From: Turnera subulata | Taxonomy: Eukaryota > Streptophyta > Magnoliopsida > Malpighiales > Passifloraceae | Direction of reading: 5' to 3' | DNA: 64,000 bases | NCBI GenBank assembly: GCA_028386065.3 | Contig: JAKUCV010007264.1 | Coordinates: forward strand, 1,954 to 65,953 | Notes under the pieces: model-generated | What the model was told of the DNA's origin: nothing | The model's database searches: none | The model's input: only the letters and a program-made list of their open reading frames with translations | Translations under genes and position numbers: made by a program | Part shown: in pieces, positions 10,212 to 21,889 of the stretch | Layout: each line of letters starts with the position of its first letter | How positions within the stretch are numbered: the first letter of the stretch is position 1

Positions 10212-13200
10212 TAAAACGCCCCGACCCGTATTTACCGTATACAGTAAACACGTGCCGGAACTGTGACGACCCAGCCCAACAAGGAATAGCATACAGTGTA
10301 TAAAGCATAACCCTGGCTCAACAGCCCAAAAGTATAAACAACAATATGGCCCTACGGCCCAACATCAATAACATCAATAATAATGAAACTGGCCCAATGG
10401 CCCGACAACAATAACAATATGCACAGCGGAAGACTTAAACTCACTACCACTGTATGCGACACATGCAATCTATGGATCCAAGCCTGTCCAAGGGAAACGC
10501 TGCAGCCTGTCTGGAATGCACCAAGCCTGTACATGAAACAACTCATCCTACGGGATGAAACCCCGCAGGCGAGGGGTGAGTCCGAAGCGCTCACCGAGGA
10601 AAGATAAACAGTGATATATTCAACCATAACACTTTCGAAGTAATGCAACCATCAACAGATGAAACAACACACACAACACAACAGAGGAATCCTGCTAAAT
10701 CATGTCAAGGCCAAGACCAAGAGAATGCTTATTAATTTTTATTACCCATTTTACCTTCTGGGACTGTCACTGGACAAGCTAGGGTCGTACTTGGTTATTA
10801 ACTAATTCTGGATGCCAGGCCCAACCACAATCCTGGATCAACATCCCCATATCACAAATCTGGGATCAACATCCCATTATCACAAAACCGGGATCAACAT
10901 CCCAACCAACTAACCCACTGGCCATGACACCACAGAACTAGTCCCTAACCATCTAGTCGTACCACTACTTTCCAAGTGACAAATATATCGTCATCTATAG
11001 TATTCCTCTTTCATCAATCAATAGCCCATTTCCTCAACTTATTTTCTTATCAACAATTCCAATTCACTAACAGCAAGTCATGTAAATCCAAACACAATTC
11101 AACGGTTCAATCAAACAACAAAGCATATCCAACAGAGCAAATAGTCACATTTCAATCTTCACATCAGCCAACAAGCACCGTAAACATAACATAACCAAGA
11201 ACATAAATAAGGGGACAATCATAACCCAAACACATACGATTACTTCTAAGTGTGACCTTCTAGGTCTAGTTAATTTATTATCCTGTTTTAATTTGGGCCC
11301 TGTCACGTATCAAGTGTTGGCTGGTCCGCAGTGCCACTTTCCAAACAGGCATCGACATGCCAACCGGATATTCGGCATATCCGAGCCACTGGGTATTCGG
11401 TATACCCTCACCACAAGCATCAATATATCAACCGGATATTCGGCATATCCGAGCCACTGAGTATACGGTATACCCTCACCACAAATAACAACATACCAAC
11501 CGGATATTCGGCATATCCGAGCCACTGGGTATTCGGTATACCCCCAACCACAGACATCGACCAGACCACTCCTTACCAACACTTAATTTCCGTGACGCTA
11601 ACAGTCTAAGTGAGGTTAACCAATTAGTCATTTTTATTAAATTACCAATTATCAAATCCCTGAGCAGGCAACCTGCCCCACAGCTCATCTTGGTTATCTC
11701 ATCTTATCACAAATCAACCAAGATTTATAAACACTCCAGTTATCACCAGTAAATAAGCCAATTAACGAATCAATATATCACAATGTATAATCAACAACAT
11801 TTAATCAGTTGAACCAAGTAATACACAACATACACAGGTCTGACACGATTCAACAACAAACATCAATAATTCCGTAGCAATCAGGTAACAGTCAACAATT
11901 ATTCCAGCAGATCAATCAACAACAAAAATACACAAACAACAAAGATACAAACACAGCATTACGGGCTCATATCAAGGTTTATCCATCCTCACCTTAGCCG
12001 ATTACTCAACTTCGGAAAACAATGTTCGGTCCGACGCCGGCTCCTCGGGAAACTGCCCGATATCCGAACCTATACACAAAACAATGTACACACACATAAA
12101 TGCACATATTCGGTATACTATGATGCCAATACTACGAATTAATCCCATCCCGATTCATTTCCGTTATTATTATCGTTTACAGAAAATGTTTTACCGTACG
12201 TATATCCGAATATAATTTCGGTACCATACTTTAACTAAAATTCTTTTCAAAATATATTTTTACAAAATAAGTATGATTTCCAAAATAATAATCCACATAA
12301 TTTTTTTCCAGAAAATAAATAACCTATTTATAATTTTCAGAAAATATTTATAAAGTATTTAACTTTTTCTAAGTATTCATAATAATATTTTCCAATCACA
12401 AAATATAATTACTTTTAATTTACAAAGTACATCTATATATAATTCCCTCAAATACAATTTTCCAGAGAAAATAATACATATATTTAATTTCCAGAATTTA
12501 ATTCCAAGGCATATATATATTTTTTCCCAATTAGTAATAGTTTTCCAAAACATAACTTAATCATTTATAAAAGTAAATATATTTATATTTCCCTCAAAAT
12601 ACCAAATTAAGTTGACCATAATTTCCTCAAATTAATTATATATATTTTTTTTCCTCCAAAATAATATACCAGATTTTATTTTTATTATTATTTATTATTA
12701 TTTTTTTTAAACCGGACTGGGCCAAACCCAAGCCTAGCCCAGCCCAGCCAAGCTGCCAGCCCAAGGCAGAAGCCCACACAGCAGACCAGGCAGGCCCGCG
12801 CGTCAGGCCCACGCTCCAAGCCCACAAGCACCAAACCCATCATCATATCCCAACCCATAACATAAAGCCCAAACCACAACCCTGAAACCCAACTAACTAA
12901 CGGGTCGACCCGCACTAACCAAGACCTATACGGGTCATCTCCTCCCAGCTCACCTTGAGCAGCGACGGCAGCGGCGGTTGAGCAAGGCACGGTGACGTTG
13001 TGAGGGCGGCTGCAGGCGCGGATTGCTGCGGCGGCGAAGGGCGGTGGCTGCGGTGGCGTACGCAGCTGCAAGGGAGGCGTGCGATGTCGGCACCGAGAGG
13101 AGGGGGCGGCAGCTACTGTTTATGGGGACGGCACCTGCGTCTTCCGGTGGCGGCGAGCAGAGCGGCAGCGCGGCGTGGAGGCGGTCGTTGGTGGTGGATT

Positions 13201-13723
13201 CGCGGCGGTGCAAAGATGCAGGGGGAAGGGGTTGCGGTGGCCGGCGGCTCTGCTCCCTTCCTCCTTTTCTTTTTTTTTTCTCTTTTCTTCCATTTTTCTT
13301 TTCTCTCTTTTCTCTTCTTTCTTTTTTTCTTCTTTCTTTCTTTCTTCTCTTTTTTTCTTTTCTTTTGCTCCTCACCCGGCTGCTGCATTTTTTTATAACT
13401 GAAAATAAAACTATTACACATGTGACTAACAAATAATGCAGTTCGTCTGCATTACGGGCGAATCCGATCCGGACCGGAAAATAACAGATACCTCCTTAGT
13501 TATTTTCCGGTGTGATTTTCCGAGAAATTCCGAAACCCGAAAAATACCAACTTAGTTTCGAAAAATCCACGGGAAAATCACGAGCGCGGGAAGACCCTCG
13601 GTTTCAAAAAACGACTTCCGATTTACCTCGAAATAATTACCCGAGATTAATTCATTCGTTAATTCACTGTATAATGACTTTAACAGTCCCGGTAAAAATC
13701 CAAATTTTACCCGGGCTGTTACA
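10212..13723 (-). repeat. Gypsy LTR copy C (complete, 3512 bp, second subfamily)
   Basis: It runs from TGTAACA (minus strand, 13723) to the PBS junction at 10212. It is homologous to copies A and B in overall order but carries the 68-bp repeats (11350-11560), GGGATCAACATCCC palindromes (10840-10900), a donor-like AAGGTGAGC at 12949-12957, and its own GC-rich leader and (TTTC)n tract (13250-13370). The terminal CA is mutated (TA on +). Its right end abuts the leader of copy D, so it inserted into D. Confidence 0.8.
11350..11560 (-). repeat. Inverted copy of the 68-bp tandem repeats
   Basis: Three units with CCGGATATTCGGCATATCCG and GGTATTCGGTATACC match the array at 9620-9823 in reverse complement. 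Together with their flanks the two arrays form inverted arms around 10 kb. Confidence 0.85.
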
Positions 13724-14348
13724 ACGTCAGCTCGACGAAGACGATGGTGGCGGCGGTGCAGCGAACGGCGGCGTGGAACTCTTCGGTGTGTACAGTGGCA
13801 GGGGGGCTCCGGGGTGGCGACACTGTTCATCCTGTGTTTTTTTTTCTTTCTTTTTTCTTCTTTTTCTTTCTATTTTCTTTTTTTTTCTATTTTCTATTTT
13901 TATTTTTTTTCTTCTTCTCTTTTTCCGATTCCTACTTCCTTTTCTTTTTTTTCTCTCTTCCTTTCCTCTTCCTCTTTTCTTCTCTTCTTCCCCTTCTCCT
14001 GCTTTCTTCTTCCTTTAAAAACCATGGAATCACTATGAAACCTGTGATTCCTTCAATAATGCAACTTGTCTGCATTATGAAGCGAGTTTGGTCCGGACCA
14101 GAAAATAACTGATACCCCTTAGTTATTTTCCGGTGTGATTTTTCTGAGAATTCCGGGACCCGAAAAATACCGACTTAGGCCCGAAAAATCCACGGAAAAA
14201 TCACGAGCGCGGGAAAACCCTCGGTTTCGAAAAACGACGCTCGATTTACCTTGAATTAATTACCCAAGATTAATTCTTCCGGTAGATCACTGTAGAAAGA
14301 CTTTTACAGTCCCAGTAAAAATCCAAAATTTTTACCCGGGCTGTTACA
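13724..14348 (-). repeat. Gypsy LTR copy D, 5' 625 bp only
   Basis: On the minus strand it begins TGTAACAGCCCGGGTAAAAA at 14348 and runs through a pyrimidine tract (13840-14015) to a GC-rich leader, where copy C interrupts it. It abuts CTCACAACTATGG of copy A-right, which corresponds to an uninterrupted site near 4174 in A-left, so D inserted into A-right. CTCAC is the likely TSD, but the left partner is not recovered. Confidence 0.7.
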
Positions 14349-15727
14349 CTCACAACTATGGATAGACGATCAATATGCAACACTAAAATTACTCAAGGCA
14401 AAAAAAAGCAAAAACTGCCAAAATACACTAAATCGAAAGACTCGACCCAAAACCGGTCCAAGACCAAAAAGACTCAAATAAAAATCCAATTTCCAATTTT
14501 ATCTTTCCGGGCCCCATCACGGATAAGCTAGGGGTCAGACCTGGTTATCAACATATTTCGGGTGCCAGACCAAATCCAAGAGAACCCAGGGATCGACATC
14601 CCAAAAATAAGAACCCAGGGATAGACATCCCAATTATAATCACGGGATAGACATCCCAAGCATAGACATGCTTATCACAAGTAACCCAGGTCATGGCCAC
14701 CATAAAACAGTCTTAAACCATCGAGTCATACCACTACTTATCACATGACAATTATATTATCGTCATTCAAAACCAAATCACAGGAATCAACATCCCTAAC
14801 CAAAATACCGGGATAGACATCCCATCCAAAACCGAGGATCGACATCCTTATCACAATTTATTATTAATCCATTATTCTTTTGGCCAAAGACACGAAAATA
14901 AATATCCAAAACTCAATGCACGGGGATAAACATCCCAAAACCAAATCAAGATACTGGGATAAACATCCCGACAACAATCACAACAAATGCGACAAGCAAC
15001 AATGCAACAACCATCAAACACAACAACCGAGTAATATAGGCACATATTGAAGGAATTCCATTCTCACCTTGGCCGATTACTCAACTCCGGAGACAATGAC
15101 CGGTCCCAAGCTGGTTCCTCGGGAAACTGCCCGAAATCATAACCTATACAACAAAACAACATGCTCACATAAATACACATAATTGGTATGCTATGATGCC
15201 AAAAATTGTAAATTGAACATCATCCCCCCCCCCCCCCTCCCCCCCCGGTTATATTCCATAAGATTATCTTTAATCGTTTTTAAAACCTTTTCCGAAAATA
15301 ATATATCGTATGTATATCCGAATATTATTTCGGTATTTAATACTTCAATTCTTTCCAAAATATTTTTATGAAGTTGTTTGTCATTTTCCAAAAAAATTAT
15401 AATCATCATAAAATACCCCCTTTTTTCTGGAAAGATATGTATTTTTATTTATATTTTCCAAAATTATTATATAAAATAATTATAATTCTCCAAAAATATA
15501 ATTACTATAACATATTTTCCTGAAAATACATCGTATGCTTGTACTCCCAAAATATTTATAGTATATGTATTCTTTTCTAAAATAATTACTATATAGTAAT
15601 TTTGCAAAGGATATAATTCATATTTTAATTACCTTAGTTTCTTGAAAATAATATAACATGGTAATTACTTTATTTATTTCCACAAAATATAACCATACAC
15701 CATATTTTATTTTTCCTAGAAAATACA

Positions 15728-15770
<43 letters not shown>

Positions 15771-17093
15771 GATTATATTTATTATTTATTATTATTAAAT
15801 TTCGGACTGGGCCACATATATAACCCACTGCCAGGTCCAACCAAGGCCATGCTACAGCCCAGGCAGACCCAAGCAGCAGGCCCAGGTTAACACAGCCCAA
15901 CGCCCAAATCCTAAACCCAAGCCCATATCCACTCAAGCCTAAAATCAAACCCAAACCACAAACCAACCCACAAGCTCCAACCCAACAATCAAAACCCTAC
16001 CCAAAATCAACCAGTCAAGCCGGGTCAACCCGACCCGTATCAACAACCATCCGGGTCTGCTCACCTAAACGGGGTGACGACGAGGCGGCGCGGTCAGAAC
16101 GGCGGCTGTGAGGAGCAGGTGAGCGCGGCGTTGCGGGGCGACGGCGAAGCGACTGCAGGCGGCACGACGTGAGGTTGCAGGGCGGCGGCCCGTCAAGGTG
16201 GTGGATCTGCAGGTGCTCGTCGGTTCGTCCGGTGCGTCGGCGAGGAAGAGGAGGGTGGCGTCGGCTCAGTGGTGTGGCAGTGGTGTTGTGGTCTCTGGCC
16301 AGCGCGGGGAGGAGAAGAGAGGAGCACGGCGGCAGGCGTCCCGAGCTCAGTTCTCTGGTGGTGTCTCGGATGGCGGCCGTGTACGCGAACGGGAGGAGGA
16401 AAAGAGGGAGGAGGAGAAGGATGGTGGCGAGGCGGTGACTGGTGGTGGCGAGCAAGGAGGAGAAGGAAGGGAGGAGAAGAGGTGGTAGTGTCGGGGTTGC
16501 AGGTGGTCTTGGTGGCGGTTCACGGTGGTTGGCTGCCGGATGGTTCACGGGTTTGGTGGTGTTTGTGTGTGTGTTTCGTTTTGTTGTTTTTTTTTTGTAT
16601 ATGCAAGGCTCGGTTTTCTTTTTGCAGGAACAAAGGAGTGATCTTTTGTAGAGACAAGGAAAAGAGTTGCAGGTTGGGTTTGGGCAACGGAAGCAGAAGC
16701 AAAAAGATGTGCACTGGGAGCAGGTAGTCACAGGTATCACAGGAGAAAAAGGCGAGCATCTCACGAGCAACACAGGCCATCACAGGTCCACAGTGGGTGG
16801 CGGCTGCGTGACTCAATCACGCAGTCGTGTCCAGACCGGACCAGAAAACAACTGATACTCCCACTTAGTTATTTTTCGGTGTGATTTTCCGAAGATTTCG
16901 GGACCCCGAAAAATACCAACTTAGGCCCGAAAAATCCACGGAAAAATCTTGAGCGCGGGAAAAGCCTCGGTTTCGAAAAACGACGCCCGATTTACCTTGA
17001 ATTAATTACCCAAGACTAATTCATTCGGTAAATCGCGGTAAAAAGACTTTTATAGTCCCGGTAAAAATCCAAATTTTTACCCGGGCTGTTACA
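14349..17093 (-). repeat. Gypsy LTR copy A-right (5' LTR, left part missing)
   Basis: It is closely similar to 4175-6777 of A-left, including the GC-rich leader, TATA-like box (17047-17057), donor-like site (16064/16065) and a longer (TA)n run (15735-15768). It also has a C homopolymer at 15224-15246 that A-left lacks. About 350 bases equivalent to 3822-4174 are absent at its left edge, replaced by copy D. It ends at the GTTGC TSD. Confidence 0.85.
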
Positions 17094-17365
17094 GTTGCAG
17101 ATCTTCTAGCTAGCCTAGAATGCTAGAACCCACTCGAGCACTGGTTTTGGCTTCTGTCAGTTGCCAAGTGACATTCCTTTTGTAATTAACATGGATTTGC
17201 AGTAATGGGTTAAAAACTTTCTTCAACAAATAAATTAAAATGTCTAAATTTGCCATAAAGTACCAAACCAATTCCTTACTCTTTTTCATTTTCCGCACCA
17301 CATGAAACGGCGGCAAGCCTTTCACAGGCCAGGCCAGCGGCCAATTTCCACAATAGTTTTCAGAT
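17094..17365 (+). pseudogene. Tail of the RNase H remnant and its 3' flank
   Basis: After one copy of the GTTGC duplication the frame left at 3821 resumes for about six codons (AD-LLASLEC) and reaches a TAG near 17119. The remaining bases to 17365 are a non-coding 3' flank, ending with TAGTTTTCAGAT, the left TSD of the composite element. Confidence 0.65.
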
Positions 17366-18111
17366 GGTTTACTTCTTACCCCCTTCAACTTTTTGTTTAG
17401 AACAAAAAAACTCCTAATTAAAAAATTCTGAATCAAGGTATTCCAAACTTTTATTTTTTACCAAAAAAACACCTTGAACTATAAAAAATAAGAACGAAAG
17501 TATCTTGAACATTTATTTTTTAACAAACAACTCTCACAACTACCAAATTTTTGTAAAATATTTTAACAGGATGGATTGATATAAATTTGGAAAAGTTAAG
17601 AACTTTTTGTAACTAACCCATAAATTCTATATCTAAAATCCTAAATTCTAAACCATTAGGCCTTCAATCCTATACCTTAAATTCTAAAACTTTAAAGTTC
17701 AAATCTTGAACACTAATACCTTAACCCAAAAATTTTAATTCTTAAACTCTTAAACCTCAAAACTTAAAGTCTAAAATCCCAGACTCTAAACCTTAATCTC
17801 TAACAGTCTAGGCCTAAAATCCTTAAACCCTAACCCTAAAATCCTAAACTAAAAAATTTTGATTCTTAAACCTTAAACTTTATATCCTAAAATTCTAAAT
17901 ATTAAAACAAAAAATTATAAACCCTAAACCTGAAAGCTCTAATCCCTAAGTTCTAAATCTGAAACCCTAAAACTCTAAGCCTTTAAAAATTTCTAGACTT
18001 TAAAAACCAAAAACCTCAAACCTTACATCCTGACACCTTTGAACTTAAAAAACGTAAACACTAAAATCCTAAAGCTTAAAATATAAAATCCTAAATCTCA
18101 AACCATAAAGT
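17366..18111 (+). repeat. Left arm of the foldback element, telomere-like repeats
   Basis: After the TIR-like end, from about 17620 to 18105 the arm is a degenerate array of CCTAAA / CCCTAAACC words (for example TTAAACCCTAACCCTAAAAT near 17822), resembling the plant telomere unit. It ends AAACCATAAAGT at the Sirevirus border. Confidence 0.85.
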
Positions 18112-20587
18112 TGTAGGCCCAAACTTGCTAAGAAGGGGGGTTGAATTAGCTAATAGAGAAGAACAGTTAATTTTGTGACTCTTTTCGCACCAAAACTGCA
18201 ACTAGGACAAGGTTGTATTTTGTAACTGAAATCGCACCAAAATCTAGAAAGGTAATGAATGATCAAGTGCGAAAATAAAAGGCAATCCACACAAAAGAGA
18301 CAACACAAAGATTTAGAATGGCTCCCCCTAAATCCTATGGGTACATCCACTACTCAAGGCTCCCCCTTGAGATTTCAAAAATCCACTAAGTGACTTCTTT
18401 CAAGGTGAAGTCCAACCTTTTTACAACCAAGCTTTTTCAAGGATCAAGCTCAAACCTTTACAAGAGTTTTCCTAAGGCTCACTCTCCAAACTACACAAGA
18501 GTTTTCAAAGGCTCACTCTCTAACCTATACAAGAGTTTTCAAATGCTCACTCTCTAACCTACACCCAAAGCTTTTTCAAAGGCTCAAGCTTCAAACCTTT
18601 ACAACCCCTTGAGTAAAATCTACCCAATCTCACTCAAGGATGAATTTTCAACAATCTAAGAGTGACTCACTCTTGATTACAAATTTTGCACAAAAATCTC
18701 ACAAAGGTGTTTAAGCACAATTAGCAAGCTTCAACTCAATTTGCCCAATCTTTAATTGCTTGCCTTGATTCACTTTCAGGAAGGAAATGGCCTATTTATA
18801 ATGCACTCAAAGGCTCTCAACAGATCTATTGAAGAATGGGACAAAAGAGAGCCTTTTTCCAAAAGAGGGCTTGAAATATGGTGCCAAATGACTTACAAAA
18901 CTTACTGCCCAAGTACCCAACTCTTCAAAATGCCTCTTTGATGCTCTTGTGCCTTCTAGAATCCTTCCTTCTCATCTTGGTACTCCAATATGACAGAAAA
19001 ACGGCTACAAGAATTAATTGGTGGAAGTTTTGAGCTCCTCTCCATCTTCCTCTCATGTTTGTACACATGCGAGTGTACCCTCTTTCTTTAACCCACAAAA
19101 GGGGTTGTTAACTTGTTTTGGCTCTCCACAAAGGACAAGAAAACGTCCATAATGCTCTTGCTTTTTGGTCATGAAGCTTCTGAAAATTTTGGTTTCTAAA
19201 GAGATAAGGTAGAAGATGAGAGCTAAGACAAACAACCAAAGAAGACAACCCAGCTTTAAAAAGGATCAATGCTACGTTTGATCCCTGTGTTGCCCCCTGG
19301 ATTCGAAGATTCATCCTTGTGTTGAGTTTTGATTGGTTTTGATCCCTCAGTTGGTCAATTTTTTAAGGTTTTAGTCCCTTTTACCGATTTTACCCTTAAA
19401 TTCAGTACTTTACTGTTCAAACCAGTTTACCCACCCGAAATTCGACCCAACTAACCGACGCAACCCAGAACCCTATTCAAAATTCTCCAAAAAACAAATA
19501 ACTCTACCTCCCAACATCAAAAATTTTTAAATAAAAAAATACAATTATTTTTTTAAAATTTTTAAATATTAAAAATCATAAATTAAATTATTTTTTAATT
19601 TTTAAAAATAAAAAATTTAAACCTTTCTTCTCCACATGTTTTTTTATTTTGATTTTTGATTTTTTTTTCTTCTTGTCCTCCTCCTCCTTCCCCCTCAACA
19701 CCAAAAATTTAAAAATTATAAAAAATACAAATTATTTTTAAAATTTAAAAAAGTAAAAATCATAATTTAATTATTTTTTTAATTTAAAAATTCGAAAATT
19801 TAAATTTTTTATCTACTTTTCTTCTTTTTTTTCCCTCCTTTCTTCTCCACACGTCCAAAAAAATTATATTTGTTTAAAAAATTTTAAACTAAAAAATAAT
19901 TTACTTTATCTTTTTTATTTTTTAAAAAAGTTTTAAATTTTTTCTGTATATTTTTAATGATTTCCAAAATTTTGATATTGAAAGGTAGAGTTATATATTT
20001 ATTGGAGATTTTTTAATGGGGTTCCGGGTTGGGTCGGTTAATTGGGTCGAATTTTGGGTGGATAAATTAGTTTGAATAATAAAGTGCTGAATTTAGGGAT
20101 AAAATTGATAAAAAGAACTAAACTCTTGAAAAATTGACCAACTGAGGGATCAAAACCAATCAAAACTCAACACAAAGATGAATCTTCGAATCCAGGGGAC
20201 AACACAGGGATCAAACCTAGCATTAATCCATTTTAAAAATAGCCGTTGGTGGCTTTTCCAAATTTTGTGTCCACGTCTTCTAGCTAAGAAATTAGAAGAG
20301 CATGTTCTATTTGTGTAAAACGACGTCATCCTACTTAAAAGAAACAGAACTTGGGCTTAGTACATGAAAGACTTGAGTGAGCCCAAAGAACAATAATAAT
20401 AAGTTATAGTACCCACAAAACCATTGGGCTAGAGTAACTAAGTTTGACCCAAATAAAAAATTTGAACGATTAGACTAAAAAGAATACTGTTTACTCAAAC
20501 TCAAGTAAAACAACGTTTGTTAGGCAAATAAGACATATAGCCCTTTTGACATCATCCAAAAAAATCAATTATTTTATAGCATCAACC
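18112..20587 (-). repeat. Sirevirus 3' LTR (main part)
   Basis: It is nearly colinear with 31291-33695 plus 37027-37098 of the other LTR. It includes A/T-rich inverted segments (19440-20100) in which GGGTTCTGGGTTGCGTCGG (minus strand) is mirrored by GGGTTCCGGGTTGGGTCGG (+ strand), as if an older foldback MITE were carried by the LTR. The copia element at 20588 separates it from its last four bases. Confidence 0.85.
19262..20225. repeat. Foldback MITE-like segment within the Sirevirus LTR
   Basis: The ends are inverted: AGGATCAATGCTACGTTTGA (19260-19279) against ATCAAACCTAGCATTAATCC (20211-20230), followed inwards by matching inverted words (TTGATCCCT/AGGGATCAA, TTGACCAA-type and GGGTCGG-type). 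The centre is A/T-rich. The equivalent stretch in the other LTR is about 32440-33410. It was therefore present before the LTRs were duplicated by transposition. Confidence 0.6.
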
Positions 20588-20756
20588 TGTTAAGAAAAAA
20601 TATGGGTAAATGTTAGTTGTACCTACCCAACTATCCTCCCTATATATATATTCACTGCCTGTGCTACTTGTCCAGGAACTCCTCCATTTTCTTCCTTCTC
20701 TATCGATACATCCTGTGTACAATCAATGAAGAAATGAAACACTACATTTTACAACA
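20588..20756 (+). repeat. 5' LTR of the copia element (169 bp)
   Basis: TGTTAAGAAAAAATATGGG to TTTTACAACA. It contains CTATATATATATTCACTGC, a likely TATA region (20640-20655), consistent with a very short U3. Confidence 0.9.
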
Positions 20757-20849
20757 CGTTATCAGCATCGAAGCTCTACCTAGTCATAGCCTATTACTTC
20801 TTCGTCTCCTGAAAACACACTCGGCAAAAAGAGAAGAAAAAAAAAACTG

Positions 20850-21600
20850 CACAGTACCGTCACCTTCAAACACCCCTCGGTTATTGTTCATGAGGAAGTG
20901 TTCCGGCCCGTTTCACGTCTCACCGCCATCACCACGACCTTCCCCTCGCCATCGCCAACCGACCGGCTCCTTCCCCGTGCCCATCAGCCGCCGGACGCGC
21001 CGCTAGGAGAGGAAGACCCGACGGCAGCCCAGCAACCCAAGTGACCCAAACGGGTCTGCCTCCGTCGGTCCACCTCCTGCCTGTGACACAGCAGCCACCA
21101 GACGACGCTTGGCCCCCCGCGCACCTGTCGCCGCTCTCCAGACGCAGCCCAGCTCTGCTTACAGCGCCGCCGCGCCGAGGAGACACGGTCAGAAGCGACT
21201 GCGACCTCCCCATACCCGACACCAACCCGCTGCTGCCCCTCATCTTCGCGCCTGCAGCTGCCGCCTCTCATCCCGTCGCCACTGCTCCTCGCACGCTGAC
21301 CGCCGCCCGCTTCCCGCTTCGTCTCCCTCCTCGCGCCGTCGTGCCGCCTGCAGCAGAGGTGAGCCATGACCCGGATGGGTTGAGGACGGGTCGGGTTGAC
21401 CCTATGCTTCTGGGCGGGCCTCGCACGGATCTAGGTTGGTTGTGGTGGGCTGTTGCGCGGGCCTGGGCTGAAGCCTTGGGCTTGTCTTGCTGGGCCTAGC
21501 GCGCTGGCTTGCTGTGTGGGCGCCTGGGCTGCCTTGGCCTGGGCCTGCTGCTAGTTGGGGCTGGGCTTGGACTTTGGCCCAGTCCGAGTAAAAAAAAAAA
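20850..21600 (+). other. GC-rich exon-like leader with splice donor in the copia element
   Basis: About 500 bases of GC- and C-rich sequence with overlapping Pro/Ala/Ser/Arg-rich open frames end in GCAGAG/GTGAGC (21353-21364). Next comes a GACCCGGATGGGTTGAGG and GGGTCGGGTTGACCC block, GGGCCTGGGCT-rich sequence and TGGCCCAGTCCGAG (21575-21588), then an A-run. The same ordered words follow the donor-like site in the unrelated gypsy LTRs (5700-5765 and 5510-5700, minus strand). It looks like the 5' exon and intron start of a plant gene, but I recognise no protein. Confidence 0.6.
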
Positions 21601-21889
21601 TCAGAAAAATACATATATTTGGGAAAAAAATTTGGAAAAACGAAATTAAAAGATATATATACCGGAATAGTACCGGATACTAATATGATATACTATATAT
21701 GTTATTGCTGAAAGATTTATCGAGTAAGCATATTTTTCTGTTTTTATTTAGATTCCGACTGGGCTATTAAATGGCCCATCAATTTTAATTTTCTGCTATT
21801 TATTTTAATTGGGGTAATTAATAAAAGGTCCCTGATTATTTATTTAAATTTAGTTTTTATTTATGTTACTTGAATGGGTGGCCCTCAAA

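Larger units (their letters stand above)
3822..17093 (-). mobile_element. Ty3/gypsy complex with large LTRs, nested and rearranged
   Basis: The outer ends are an LTR end (TGAAACGCC read on +) at 3822 and TGTTACA at 17087-17093. GTTGC precedes the left end (3817-3821) and follows the right end (17094-17098), a 5-bp TSD. The RNase H frame resumes across this point, which supports the limits. On the minus strand, LTRs start TGTAACAGCCCGGG. The codons just before the left LTR read NFGDEILFKVGRL, resembling the C-terminus of chromovirus (Tekay/Del-type) pol; this lineage call is by recollection. Nearly all gag and pol is gone. Inside are one inverted partial LTR (7243-9905), one complete LTR of another subfamily (10212-13723) and a partial one (13724-14348). 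Confidence 0.85.

Noticed and set aside
12950..14112. Lys/Arg-rich or Phe/Leu-rich frames
   Set aside because: They come from (TTTC)n-type tracts in LTR copies C and D on either strand.
15735..15768. (TA)n run as a promoter or origin
   Set aside because: A simple microsatellite, present in shorter form at the equivalent place in the partner LTR.
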